64,000 nucleotides of DNA from Rathayibacter rhapontici (GTDB lineage Bacteria; Actinomycetota; Actinomycetes; Actinomycetales; Microbacteriaceae). Shown here one piece after another: positions 29,445-38,667 of this stretch. Position numbers and translations under genes: made by a program. The notes beneath the pieces were generated by a model. It had not been told where the DNA came from. It did not search any database and saw only the letters and a list, made by a program, of their open reading frames with translations. The DNA lies in NCBI RefSeq assembly GCF_001995175.1, contig NZ_MUKN01000001.1:109893-173892 (forward strand), read 5' to 3'. Each line of letters begins with the position of its first letter. The first letter of the stretch is position 1.

Positions 29445-29576
29445 AGGAGGCGGGTCTCGATACGCCCCTGCGGGGCTACTCGACCGGCAAGGGGGGAGGT
29501 GCCGCCTGCTCGCGTGCTGAAGGGGGCGGGTCTCGATACGCCCCTGCGGGGCTACTCGACCAGCAGGCAGTGCGGG
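29425..29576 (+). repeat. 76-bp tandem duplication carrying nagA 3' end and a REP unit
   Basis: Unit 1 (29425-29500) begins GCCGCCTGCTCGC inside the last nagA codons. Unit 2 starts at 29501 with GCCGCCTGCTCGCGTGCTGA and repeats the same layout, including a copy of the nagA stop. Each unit contains one direct REP-like element (29452-29488 and 29528-29564). Confidence 0.8.
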
Positions 29577-29634
29577 AGCGGCGTCGACCCCTCTTGCTGA
29601 TCGAGTAGCCCGCGCAGCGGGCGTATCGAGATCC
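29452..29634. repeat. REP-like palindromic repeats, cluster 2
   Basis: Direct units lie at 29452-29488 and 29528-29564, and an inverted unit at 29596-29634. All carry GTCTCGATACGCC and GGCTACTCGACC (or complement), as in cluster 1. They fill the space between convergent nagA and the DUF2000 gene. Confidence 0.88.
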
Positions 29635-29649
29635 CCGTCCTCCAGAGCC

Positions 29650-30111
29650 TCACGGCATCAGCGGCAACCGCCCCACGATCTTGTCGACCCGGTTCCGCGG
29701 CCCGACCAGGCTCACCGCCAAGTACTCCACCGCGTCCGCCCCCGCCTCCGCGACCGATGCCAGGAACTCGTCGTACACCCGCGTCTCCTGCGCCGCGACC
29801 GGCACGTCCACCACGAACACCTCGGCGTGCGCGTCGGCCTTCGCGCGGATCGCCGCCAGCGCCGTGCGGTCGGCGGCCAGGATCGAGCACCCCGCCCACG
29901 GCAGGCCGACGTGCACCGAGCCGTCGGCGTCCACAGCCTCGGGCCCGAGGAGTCCCGTCACGCCCGCCGAGGTGGCGGCCGCCGCGCAGACGGCCGCGTT
30001 GACCGCGCGGCCCGGGGGCAGCGACCCGTCGACAACGATCACCCACTTCAGTCGGGCGGAACGGGTGGATGCGGCGGTGTCGATCTCGTCGGGTGCGAAT
30101 CCGAAGGTCAT
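29650..30111 (-). CDS. DUF2000 family protein
   Basis: A 153-aa protein with LKWVIVVDGSLPPGRAVNAA, VTGLLGPEAVDADGSVHVGL and a C-terminal VEYLAVSLVGPRNRVDKIVG segment. It belongs to DUF2000, which has a peptidyl-tRNA-hydrolase-II-like fold and no assigned reaction. A strong AGGAGGAG precedes the ATG. It is divergent from an Lrp/AsnC regulator, a frequent pairing for this family, so it is probably the target of that regulator. Confidence 0.8.
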   Translation of the reverse strand: MTFGFAPDEIDTAASTRSARLKWVIVVDGSLPPGRAVNAAVCAAAATSAGVTGLLGPEAVDADGSVHVGLPWAGCSILAADRTALAAIRAKADAHAEVFVVDVPVAAQETRVYDEFLASVAEAGADAVEYLAVSLVGPRNRVDKIVGRLPLMP

Positions 30112-30178
30112 GTGGTCTCCTCCTGAGCGGTGTGCGGGCTCGATGCTAGGACGAAGAACGGCTGAGGCGCTCGGAATC

Positions 30179-30191
30179 CGTACGACGTACG
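30179..30191. promoter_or_regulatory. palindrome CGTAC-GAC-GTACG between DUF2000 and lrp-type gene
   Basis: A perfect inverted repeat placed 24 bases before the regulator start. Lrp/AsnC proteins bind such short palindromes, so it is a candidate operator for the divergent pair. Confidence 0.45.
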
Positions 30192-30214
30192 CCAGCACCC
30201 CTAGAATCGCCGTC

Positions 30215-30664
30215 ATGGACGGACTCGATGCGGCGATCCTCCGCGAACTGCAGTCGGATGCACGGAAGTCGAATCGCGAGGTCGCGGCGGCCGTCGGAGT
30301 CTCGCCGACCACGGCGCTCGACCGCACCAGGGCGCTCCGGGCCCGCGGAGTGATCCGCGGCGCCCTGCTCGACGTCGACCTCGCCGCGATCGGCCGCCCC
30401 GTGCAGGCGCTCATCGCGGTGCGCATCCGCCCGCCGTCGCGCGTCGCCATCGAGGCCTTCCGCGACTGGGTGTCGGCCCTCCCCGAGACGATCGGCCTGT
30501 TCGTCACCGCGGGCACCGACGACTTCGTCATCCACGTCGCCGTGCCCGACAACGACGCCCTCTACGCCTTCGTCATCGACCGCCTCACCCAGCGGCGCGA
30601 GGTCGCCGACGTCCGCACCTCGGTGGTCTACGAGCACCTGCGGAGCACTCCGGCGATCCCGTGA
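30215..30664 (+). CDS. Lrp/AsnC family transcriptional regulator
   Basis: A 149-aa protein with an N-terminal HTH (LDAAILRELQSDARKSNREV, VGVSPTTALDRTRALRARGV) and a C-terminal RAM effector domain (LFVTAGTDDFVIHVAVPDND). Members sense amino acids or similar ligands. It likely controls itself and the divergent DUF2000 gene. Confidence 0.9.
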   Translation: MDGLDAAILRELQSDARKSNREVAAAVGVSPTTALDRTRALRARGVIRGALLDVDLAAIGRPVQALIAVRIRPPSRVAIEAFRDWVSALPETIGLFVTAGTDDFVIHVAVPDNDALYAFVIDRLTQRREVADVRTSVVYEHLRSTPAIP

Positions 30665-30757
30665 CGGAAATCCCCGGCGGAGATGTCGATATCCGTCCTC
30701 GCCGTTCGACGCCACAGTAGGAGGACGCACCGGCGTCCCGGCACGAAGGAGAGAACC

Positions 30758-31189
30758 GTGAAGTACATGCTCATCATGCGTGCGACCGACGAGGCCAAGA
30801 AGGCCTACGAGTCGATGCCGATCGACGAGATCATCACCCGGATGGGGCAGTTCAACGAGGCCCTGATCACCGCGGGCGTCCTGCTCGCGGGCGACGGACT
30901 CGCCGACGACGTCGACACGACCGGCTTCGTCGTCGACTTCTCGTCCGAGCCGCCCGCCGTCACCGACGGCCCCTACGGCGAGACCCATGAGCTGTTCAAC
31001 GGCTTCTGGATGATCCAGGTCTCATCGAAGGAGGAGGCGAAGGAGTGGGCGCTGCGCTGCCCGCTCGTCCCCGGCAACAAGCTCGAGGTGCGCCGGGTGA
31101 CCGACGAGAGCGACTTCGCCGACTTCGCCGACAACGAGTACATCCAGAAGGAGGAGGGCTGGCGCGACGAGCTCGGGCAGGCCCGCTGA
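30758..31189 (+). CDS. YCII/DGPF-domain protein, ECF partner
   Basis: A 143-aa protein containing the family motif as TDGPYGETHELFNGFWMIQV, hence the DGPF name. These proteins are encoded next to ECF sigma factors of group ECF42, as here; their biochemical role is unclear. GTG start 30758 has AAGGAGAG upstream, and the sigma gene starts 3 bases after its stop. Confidence 0.9.
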   Translation: MKYMLIMRATDEAKKAYESMPIDEIITRMGQFNEALITAGVLLAGDGLADDVDTTGFVVDFSSEPPAVTDGPYGETHELFNGFWMIQVSSKEEAKEWALRCPLVPGNKLEVRRVTDESDFADFADNEYIQKEEGWRDELGQAR

Positions 31190-31191
31190 CG

Positions 31192-32418
31192 ATGGACGTG
31201 ACCCGGGCGGCCGTCGACGCGGTCTGGCGCATCGAGAGCGCCCGGATCGTCGCGACACTCGTGCGGACGACCGGCGACGTCGGGGCGGCGGAGGACCTCG
31301 CGCAGGAGGCGCTCGTCGAGGCGCTGAGGCAGTGGCCGGAGTCGGGCGTCCCGCGGAATCCGGGCGCCTGGCTGACCGCGGTCGCGAAGCGCCGGGCGAT
31401 CGACGGCTGGCGGCGCCGCGAGCGGCTCGACGACCGCTACCGCACTCTGGCGAGGGATCTCGAGGAGGGCGCGGAGGACGCGTGGGAGCCGATCGGGGAC
31501 GACGTCCTCCGCCTCGTCTTCGTCGCCTGCCATCCGGTGCTGTCGCGGGAGGCGAGCATCGCGCTCACCCTGCGCCTGGTCGGGGGCCTGGGCACGGAGG
31601 AGATCGCGCGGCTGTTCCTCGTGCCGGTCGCGACGGTGCAGCAGCGCATCGTGCGGGCGAAGAAGTCGCTGGCGGCCGCGGGCGTGCCGTTCGAGACGCC
31701 GGAGCCGGCGGAGTGGAAGGAGCGCCTCGCCGCGGTGCTCGGGGTGGTCTACCTGATCTTCACCGAGGGGTACGCGGCGACGTCGGGCGACCGCTGGGTG
31801 CGTGCCGAGGTGGCGCAGGAAGCGCTGCGGCTGGGTCGCGTGCTCGCCTCCCTCCTGCCGCGCGAGCCGGAGGTGCTCGGGCTGCTCGCCCTGATGGAGC
31901 TGCAGGCGTCGCGGTTCGCCGCACGCACCGCCGCCGACGGCGCTCCGGTGCTGCTCGAGGATCAGGACCGCACGCGCTGGGACCGCGCGCAGATCACCCG
32001 CGGACGCGAGGCGCTGCTCCGGGCCGACCGGCTCGGGCGCGGACGCGGCGCCTACGCGCTGCAGGCGGCGATCGCCGAGTGCCATGCGGTCGCTCCGAGC
32101 ATCGCCGCCACCGACTGGGAGCGGATCGTGCTGCTCTACGAGGTGCTCGGCCGGATCGCGCCGAGCCCGGTCGTCGATCTCAACCGCGCGGTGGCCGTGT
32201 CGATGGCGACAGGACCGGCGTCGGCCCTGCTGATCGTCGACCGGCTGGCGTCGGAGGGGGCCCTGCGCGGGTCGCACCTGCTGCCGAGCGTGCGGGGCGA
32301 GCTGCTCGCACGGCTCGACCGGAGGGAGGAGGCGCGCTCCGAGTTCGCAACGGCCGCCGCCCTGGCCGGCAACCACCGCACGCGCGCGCTGCTTCAGGCG
32401 CGGGCGGCGTCGCTCTGA
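31192..32418 (+). CDS. ECF sigma factor, ECF42-type (DUF6596 C-terminal extension)
   Basis: A 408-aa sigma factor. Region 2 (about residues 12-80, DVGAAEDLAQEALVEALRQW) and region 4 (about 125-180, GTEEIARLFLVPVATVQQRI) are followed by a long helical extension (VYLIFTEGYAATSGDRWVRA) used in ECF42 instead of an anti-sigma factor. It probably directs expression of the upstream DGPF gene. Confidence 0.9.
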   Translation: MDVTRAAVDAVWRIESARIVATLVRTTGDVGAAEDLAQEALVEALRQWPESGVPRNPGAWLTAVAKRRAIDGWRRRERLDDRYRTLARDLEEGAEDAWEPIGDDVLRLVFVACHPVLSREASIALTLRLVGGLGTEEIARLFLVPVATVQQRIVRAKKSLAAAGVPFETPEPAEWKERLAAVLGVVYLIFTEGYAATSGDRWVRAEVAQEALRLGRVLASLLPREPEVLGLLALMELQASRFAARTAADGAPVLLEDQDRTRWDRAQITRGREALLRADRLGRGRGAYALQAAIAECHAVAPSIAATDWERIVLLYEVLGRIAPSPVVDLNRAVAVSMATGPASALLIVDRLASEGALRGSHLLPSVRGELLARLDRREEARSEFATAAALAGNHRTRALLQARAASL

Positions 32419-32431
32419 CTCCGGGTCCCGC

Positions 32432-32574
32432 GGGTCTCGATACGCCCCTGCGGGGCTGCTCGACCAGCAGAGGGGGGTGGGTCTCGATACGCCCCTGCTG
32501 GGCTGCTCGACCAGCAGACGGGTGAGCAGCGGTCCTGCTGATCGAGTAGCCGGCGCAGCCGGCGTATCGAGATC
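32432..32574. repeat. REP-like palindromic repeats, cluster 3
   Basis: Direct units at 32432-32468 and 32479-32515 and an inverted unit at 32537-32574, the same order as in cluster 2. The second direct unit has CCTGCTGGGC in its centre in place of CCTGCGGGGC. They separate the convergent ECF and ABC-F genes. Confidence 0.88.
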
Positions 32575-32589
32575 TACCCCCGCCCGCAG

Positions 32590-34255
<1,666 letters not shown>

Positions 34256-34299
34256 CGGTCCAGCGTAGGCGGCCGCGCGGAGGTGCTCCGCGGTGACTG

Positions 34300-34328
34300 C
34301 TAGACCCTCTCGTAACACGCGCGTCTAG
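34300..34328. promoter_or_regulatory. CTAGAC-N17-GTCTAG upstream of the MarR gene
   Basis: Six-base inverted arms 34300-34305 and 34323-34328. The CTAGA half-site recurs downstream of the MarR gene at 34872-34884, so this is a candidate autoregulatory site. Confidence 0.4.
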
Positions 34329-34337
34329 GATGGCCGG

Positions 34338-34871
34338 ATGAGCGAGACGACGGTCAGGAGCGGCGCCGGGTACTGGTATCCGGACGAGTCCTCCACCAGG
34401 CGGGCCGTCGAGGTGCTGAGCGCGATGCGCACGTACCGCGTCTCGGAGGTCGCGATGCGGCGCCGCACCCGCGAGAAGATGGCGATGGGCGAGACCGACC
34501 TGATCGCCATCCAGTACCTCCTGCGGCGCCAGCGCAGCGGCGAGATCGTGAGCGCCAAGGATCTGGCCGGCCACCTCTCGATCTCCTCCGCCTCCACGAC
34601 GGTGCTGATCGACCGTCTGGTGCGCAGCGGTCACCTCGTGCGCAAGCCGCACCCGACGGACCGCCGCGGCATCGTCGTCGAGGCGACCGTCGACAGCGAC
34701 CGCGAGGTGCGCGAGACGCTGGAGCACATGCACCGGCGGATGCTCGAGATCGCCGAGGATCTGGAGGCGCAGGAGGCCGAGGTCGTCGTGAACTTCCTCC
34801 GCCGGATGAGCTCGGCGGTCGACGAGATCGACGCCGAGGTCGAGGACGACGAGCCGCATTCCGAGAATTAG
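34338..34871 (+). CDS. MarR family transcriptional regulator
   Basis: A 177-aa protein with a central winged HTH: ETDLIAIQYLLRRQRSGEIV, then AKDLAGHLSISSASTTVLIDRL and the wing KPHPTDRRGIVV. Flanking helices form the dimer. The acidic C-terminus ends DDEPHSEN. It stands directly upstream of the small DUF7882-type gene, with palindromes on both sides of it, and probably represses both. Confidence 0.88.
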   Translation: MSETTVRSGAGYWYPDESSTRRAVEVLSAMRTYRVSEVAMRRRTREKMAMGETDLIAIQYLLRRQRSGEIVSAKDLAGHLSISSASTTVLIDRLVRSGHLVRKPHPTDRRGIVVEATVDSDREVRETLEHMHRRMLEIAEDLEAQEAEVVVNFLRRMSSAVDEIDAEVEDDEPHSEN

Positions 34872-34906
34872 CTAGATTCTCTAGTAGAAAGTCTATCTAG
34901 AGATAG
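34872..34906. promoter_or_regulatory. two palindromes between the MarR gene and the DUF7882-type gene
   Basis: CTAGA-TTC-TCTAG (34872-34884) is a perfect inverted repeat. CTATC-TAGA-GATAG (34893-34906) follows directly. The stretch is strikingly AT-rich for this genome and lies 10 to 45 bases before the next start codon, as expected for a repressor-controlled promoter. Confidence 0.6.
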
Positions 34907-34915
34907 GCTGGGGCC

Positions 34916-35218
34916 ATGGGTCAATTCCTCTACGGCACACCACCGGCCGTCATCGAGATCGAGGACCGGACCCTGGCCCACCTCCAGATCGTGGTCTACG
35001 CGAAGTTCCGCCGTGACGAGCGCTTCCCGCTCACCCTCGACTCCATGCCCGAGGGGGCGCGCGGCCGCCACTCGTTCTGGATGAACCCGAACATCGCGCT
35101 GCAGTTCCACTTCGCGGGCAGCCGCCAGCCCACCATCAACCCGGCCTGGGTCGAGGTGCTGATGGACTCGGCGAACGGCGGCGGCGGTCTGCGCGTGCTG
35201 CCGGAGCCGCACGCCTGA
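34916..35218 (+). CDS. DUF7882-type small protein
   Basis: A 100-aa protein, MGQFLYGTPPAVIEIEDRTL and on, with HLQIVVYAKFRRDERFPLTL and SFWMNPNIALQFHFAG. Proteins of this type are common in Microbacteriaceae and are often mislabelled as DNA-ligase fragments. They contain no ligase motif, and their function is unknown. The predicted fold is a small beta-rich domain. It is probably controlled by the upstream MarR protein. Confidence 0.75.
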   Translation: MGQFLYGTPPAVIEIEDRTLAHLQIVVYAKFRRDERFPLTLDSMPEGARGRHSFWMNPNIALQFHFAGSRQPTINPAWVEVLMDSANGGGGLRVLPEPHA

Positions 35219-35304
35219 TCCCGCCGCGCCGCGACCGCACCGCCCGCCTGTCTCCTAGGGTGGTCGGGAGTGCCCGGGGCGGGGGCTCGACGGAGGGCGG
35301 GGAC

Positions 35305-35775
35305 GTGCGCGCAGGACGAGTCGGAGTGGCACTGGCGACGGGCGCGCTGCTCGCGCTCACGGGATGCGCGGCTCCGAGCCCCACTCCCACCGTCACGGTC
35401 ACCGTCTTCGCGGAGGCGACCCCGACTCCCGACCCCACCGTGACCGCCGCGCTGCCGCAGTCGACCGCGACCGTCTTCGTGCCGCAGCCCGAGGTCACCG
35501 TGACCATCACGCCGAACCCGGTCCCCGACATCCCCGAGATCGCCTACGCGACCGACTTCGGCGCGGCTCCCGGCGCCACGGGCGAGCCGACGACCGACAG
35601 CGCGCGCGAGATCGTCAGCTACACGGTCGTCGCCGGCGACACCTTCTTCGACATCGCGCAGCGGTTCGGGATCCCCGTGCAGCAGCTGCTCCGGATGAAC
35701 CCCGACGTCGCGGGTGCGGGCGAGGCCGTGTACATCGGCCGCGTGATCAACCTCGACGCGCGCACCCTGGGCTGA
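35305..35775 (+). CDS. LysM-domain lipoprotein
   Basis: A 156-aa secreted protein. The signal peptide ends with lipobox LALTGCA. A Thr/Pro/Val-rich linker of repeated TVTVT and TPTP-type segments (residues 25-75) is followed by a LysM domain (about 108-152, YTVVAGDTFFDIAQRFGIPV). LysM binds peptidoglycan, so the protein tethers membrane to wall or positions a partner. GTG start has GGAGGGCGGGGAC upstream. No catalytic domain is present. Confidence 0.85.
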   Translation: MRAGRVGVALATGALLALTGCAAPSPTPTVTVTVFAEATPTPDPTVTAALPQSTATVFVPQPEVTVTITPNPVPDIPEIAYATDFGAAPGATGEPTTDSAREIVSYTVVAGDTFFDIAQRFGIPVQQLLRMNPDVAGAGEAVYIGRVINLDARTLG

Positions 35776-35801
35776 CGCGGCACCCGCTCAGCGCGGGCCG
35801 G

Positions 35802-35972
35802 CTACTGCGATTTCGGCAGGATGTGGAACGCGACGCCGAGCGACAGCGAGATCGCGAGGATGCCGCCGAAGAAGATGAATCCGCCCAGCGCGGGGAACAG
35901 GAAGGCGTTCCCCAGGAGGAGGATCCCGCCGAGGAACAGCGCGAACGAGAGGATGACGCCCAGACCAGTCAT
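35802..35972 (-). CDS. small two-helix membrane protein
   Basis: A 56-aa protein, MTGLGVILSFALFLGGILLL and on, with a second hydrophobic segment GGFIFFGGILAISLSLGVAF and end HILPKSQ. ATG has GAAGGC just upstream. I recognise no named family; the composition is clearly that of a real membrane peptide. It lies between convergent and co-directional neighbours, 18 bases before the HAD gene stop on the same strand. Confidence 0.7.
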   Translation of the reverse strand: MTGLGVILSFALFLGGILLLGNAFLFPALGGFIFFGGILAISLSLGVAFHILPKSQ

Positions 35973-35990
35973 GCCTTCATCGTACGGGGC

Positions 35991-36686
35991 TCAGGGGAGC
36001 AGCAGGGTCGCGAGCTCCTCGGCCCCGGACACCACGGCCACGGTCCCGGCGGCCTCGGCGGGAGATCCGTAGCCCCACTCGACCATGATCGTCGGGATGC
36101 CGTGGGCCGCCGCTCCGTGCACGTCGTGCTCCCGGTCGCCGACCATGACGGGCGTCGAGAGGTCGACGTCGAGCGCTCGGAGCCGGCGCAGCGCCTCCTC
36201 GACCACGTCGGCCTTGGCGCTGCGCACCTCGTCCTCGGAGGCACCGCAGATCACGGTGAAGTGCTGCGCGAGGCCGTAGTGCTCGAGGATCCGCCGCGCG
36301 GCCGACTCGGGCTTCGAGGTCGCGAGCGACAGCGGCACCCCCGCCTCGGCGATGCGCGCGAGGACCTCGGGCACGCCCGGGTAGAGCGAGGAGTCGAAGA
36401 GGCCGCCGGCGTTGTAGCGGCGGCGGTAGACCTCGAGGGCGCCCTGCGCCTCCTCGACGCTCATGCCGCCCAGGGCGCGGAAGGCGTCGAGCAGCGGCGG
36501 GCCCACGTAGGCCAGCAGCTCGGCGGGAGTGGGGACCGGGCGGCCCAGCTCGACGAAGGTGTCCACGAGCGTCCCGGTGATGCCGGGCGCCGAGTCGGTG
36601 ATGGTGCCGTCGAGGTCGAAGAGGATGCAGGTCCAGGTGCCGGCGCGTTCGTCGAGGCCGCTCGGGGCGAGTGTCGTGTCGGACAT
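35991..36686 (-). CDS. HAD-superfamily hydrolase, phosphoglycolate phosphatase-like
   Basis: A 231-aa HAD phosphatase. Motif I is FDLDGTITDS, motif II LATSKPE, motif III/IV VMVGDREHDVHGA. The C1 cap domain (about residues 35-100) suggests small phosphorylated metabolites, with phosphoglycolate as the family's best-known substrate. ATG start 36686. Confidence 0.88.
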   Translation of the reverse strand: MSDTTLAPSGLDERAGTWTCILFDLDGTITDSAPGITGTLVDTFVELGRPVPTPAELLAYVGPPLLDAFRALGGMSVEEAQGALEVYRRRYNAGGLFDSSLYPGVPEVLARIAEAGVPLSLATSKPESAARRILEHYGLAQHFTVICGASEDEVRSAKADVVEEALRRLRALDVDLSTPVMVGDREHDVHGAAAHGIPTIMVEWGYGSPAEAAGTVAVVSGAEELATLLLP

Positions 36687-36749
36687 GGCGGGGCTCCTGA
36701 CCTCGGGTGACGCGGGGACGCCGACGCTGCCCCGTCGGGGGAGAACACT

Positions 36750-37190
36750 CTACGGGCGCTCGGGGGCCTCGAGGGCGTTCTCGATGAACGAACGGGTGAC
36801 GACCTGCGCGAGGGACCCGGGGTCGAGCTGCACGGCGACGAAGTCGGCGGTGCGGATCAGTGCGAAGGCCTCGCGTCCGGGCAGGACGAGCATCTGCACG
36901 CGGGGGTGCTGCTGGCGCGGGATCGCCGTGCGCACCTCGTCGGTCGAGGTGAACAGCGGCAGGACCTGCTCGCCGGTCGTCGTGGCGACCGTGCGCACGT
37001 GCGGCACGCCGCCGGGCTGCGATCCCGTGACGTCGACCACGAGCGAGCCGTCGAGGCAGGCGTTCAGGAGGCGCTCCACGGCCTCCGCGGACGGAGCGGC
37101 GATCAGGGCCTCGAGGGCCTCGCGCGCCGGGACGTTGCGGTAGGGACCGGGCTTCGCCGGGCGCGCGGGGGGTCCGACTCTCCGTGCCAT
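36750..37190 (-). CDS. SseB-family protein
   Basis: A 146-aa protein with the SseB-like core: LLNACLDGSLVVDVTG, QVLPLFTSTDEVRTAI and VQMLVLPGREAFALI. The family is named for an enhanced-serine-sensitivity protein; its molecular role is not settled. No signal peptide or membrane helix. It is divergent from lsr2. Confidence 0.75.
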   Translation of the reverse strand: MARRVGPPARPAKPGPYRNVPAREALEALIAAPSAEAVERLLNACLDGSLVVDVTGSQPGGVPHVRTVATTTGEQVLPLFTSTDEVRTAIPRQQHPRVQMLVLPGREAFALIRTADFVAVQLDPGSLAQVVTRSFIENALEAPERP

Positions 37191-37495
37191 GGCTTCACGC
37201 TATCCGGGATCGCTCCGGCTCTCCAATCGGGATCGGACGACCTCGCTGAGGGAATTCGCAGGCAATGCCCCGACAAGTGATGCGCAGAGCGCCGTGCTCC
37301 CTTTATCCGCGGTGATCGGGACCGAGGAGAAGCGCTTATCGGACGTTCGAGAAGCGCCACGCACCGCCGAATGCTCTGCTTTCGAGTCGGAAGAGAGTAA
37401 TGTCTTCCACCGACATAGGTTCTACAGTGCGGTCGGTACGCGGCGCGGAAAGCATTCGCAGTACTTCACGCGTCATCAGCACTACAGGAGGAAAA
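37191..37495 (+). promoter_or_regulatory. long leader/control region of lsr2
   Basis: About 305 bases without a gene. The stretch is lower in GC than its surroundings, with T-rich tracts (CCCTTTATCC near 37300 and ATAGGTTCTACAG near 37415). Lsr2 binds AT-rich DNA, so autoregulation here is plausible. I cannot assign a single convincing -35/-10 pair. Confidence 0.5.
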
Positions 37496-37837
37496 GTGGC
37501 TCAGAAGATCACTCTCGTCGACGACATCGACGGAACGCCCATCGATTCGGGAGAGGGCGGAACCGTCCGCTTCAGCATCGACGGCGCCAATTACGAGATC
37601 GATCTCGGGCCCGACAACATCGAGGCGCTGCACTCCGCCCTCGAGAAGTTCGTCTCGAGCGCCCGCCGCGTCGGCTCGCGTCCGGCGGCGGCCGCCTCGG
37701 TCGCCTCGGCGTCCAAGAGCGACCCCAAGCAGCTGAAGGCGATCCGCGAGTGGGCGAACGCCAACGGGCACCAGGTGTCCGACCGCGGGCGCATCCCGTC
37801 CGAGGTCCAGGCGGCCTACGCGGCGGCCAACAAGTAG
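37496..37837 (+). CDS. lsr2: Lsr2, H-NS-like nucleoid protein
   Basis: A 113-aa DNA-bridging protein. The N-terminal oligomerisation domain is AQKITLVDDIDGTPIDSGEG with VRFSIDGANYEIDL. The C-terminal DNA-binding domain has IREWANANGHQVSDRGRIPS, where the RGR loop enters the minor groove of AT-rich DNA. It silences foreign AT-rich genes. GTG start with a strong AGGAGG upstream. Confidence 0.96.
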   Translation: MAQKITLVDDIDGTPIDSGEGGTVRFSIDGANYEIDLGPDNIEALHSALEKFVSSARRVGSRPAAAASVASASKSDPKQLKAIREWANANGHQVSDRGRIPSEVQAAYAAANK

Positions 37838-37857
37838 AGCCCCGCATCTGCTCGGAG

Positions 37858-37888
37858 AAGGCCCTCGCGGAATTCCGCGGGGGCCTTT
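37858..37888 (+). terminator. rho-independent-type terminator of lsr2
   Basis: Arms AAGGCCCTCGCGG and CCGCGGGGGCCTT around loop AATT, followed by TCC. One internal mismatch. It lies 20 bases after the lsr2 stop. Confidence 0.85.
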
Positions 37889-37952
37889 CCCGTGCCCCGG
37901 AGTGCCACTCGGTATTCGAGGGGATCGCTCCGGGTCGGACCGATCCGCGCGG

Positions 37953-38648
37953 CTAGAAGAGCCTGGTGTGCGAATCGTCCACGCCGCGCATCGTCTCGTA
38001 ATCGAGGACGACGCAACGGATTCCGCGGTCCTGCGCGAGCGTCCGCGCCTGCGGCTTGATCTCCTGCGCGGCGAACACACCGGTGACCGGGGCGAGATGC
38101 GGATCGCGATTCATCAGCTCGAGATAACGGGTCAACTGCTCGACTCCGTCGATCTCTCCCCGGCGCTTGATCTCGACCGCGACGGCGGCTCCTCGGGAAT
38201 CCCGCGCGAGGATGTCGACCGGTCCGATGGCCGTCATGTATTCGCGGCGCACGAGAGTGTGGCCGTCGCCGAGGAGGTCGATCTGCTCGGCCAGGAGGCG
38301 CTGCAGATGCGCCTCCACCCCGTCCTTCACGAGGCCCGGATCCACTCCGAGCTCGTGCGCGGAGTCGTGCAGCACCTCGTGGATCGAGACGACGAGGGCG
38401 TCGCCCGTCTTCTTGTGCGCGACCGTCCACTGCTCGACGACGCCCGACTCCCGTGCCGTCTCGTCGGGCTCGCCCGTGATCAGGGTGCAGGGCGGGCTCA
38501 TCCAGTTCAGCGGCTTGTACGAGCCGCCGTCGGAGTGCACGAGGACGCTGCCGTCGGCCTTGACCAGCAGCAGGCGGGTGGCGAGGGGGAGGTGGGCGCT
38601 GAGACGGCCGGAGTAGTCGACGGAGCAGCGCGCGATGACGAGACGCAC
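37953..38648 (-). CDS. nucS: NucS/EndoMS mismatch endonuclease
   Basis: A 231-aa nuclease. Residues 1-110 form the DNA-binding N-terminal domain ([20 protein letters not shown]). The C-terminal RecB-like nuclease core has GPVDILARD and [18 protein letters not shown] (PD-D/ExK). The tail SHTRLF is the clamp-binding peptide. NucS replaces MutS/MutL in actinobacteria. Its GTG start lies next to an alpha/beta hydrolase gene on the same strand. Confidence 0.95.
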   Translation of the reverse strand: MRLVIARCSVDYSGRLSAHLPLATRLLLVKADGSVLVHSDGGSYKPLNWMSPPCTLITGEPDETARESGVVEQWTVAHKKTGDALVVSIHEVLHDSAHELGVDPGLVKDGVEAHLQRLLAEQIDLLGDGHTLVRREYMTAIGPVDILARDSRGAAVAVEIKRRGEIDGVEQLTRYLELMNRDPHLAPVTGVFAAQEIKPQARTLAQDRGIRCVVLDYETMRGVDDSHTRLF

Positions 38649-38667
38649 CCGTCGAGGATAGACGCGG

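Noticed and set aside
16216..32574. A CRISPR array, from repeated 37-base units
   Set aside because: Units are palindromic, in mixed orientation, in three separate clusters, with no regular spacers or cas genes.
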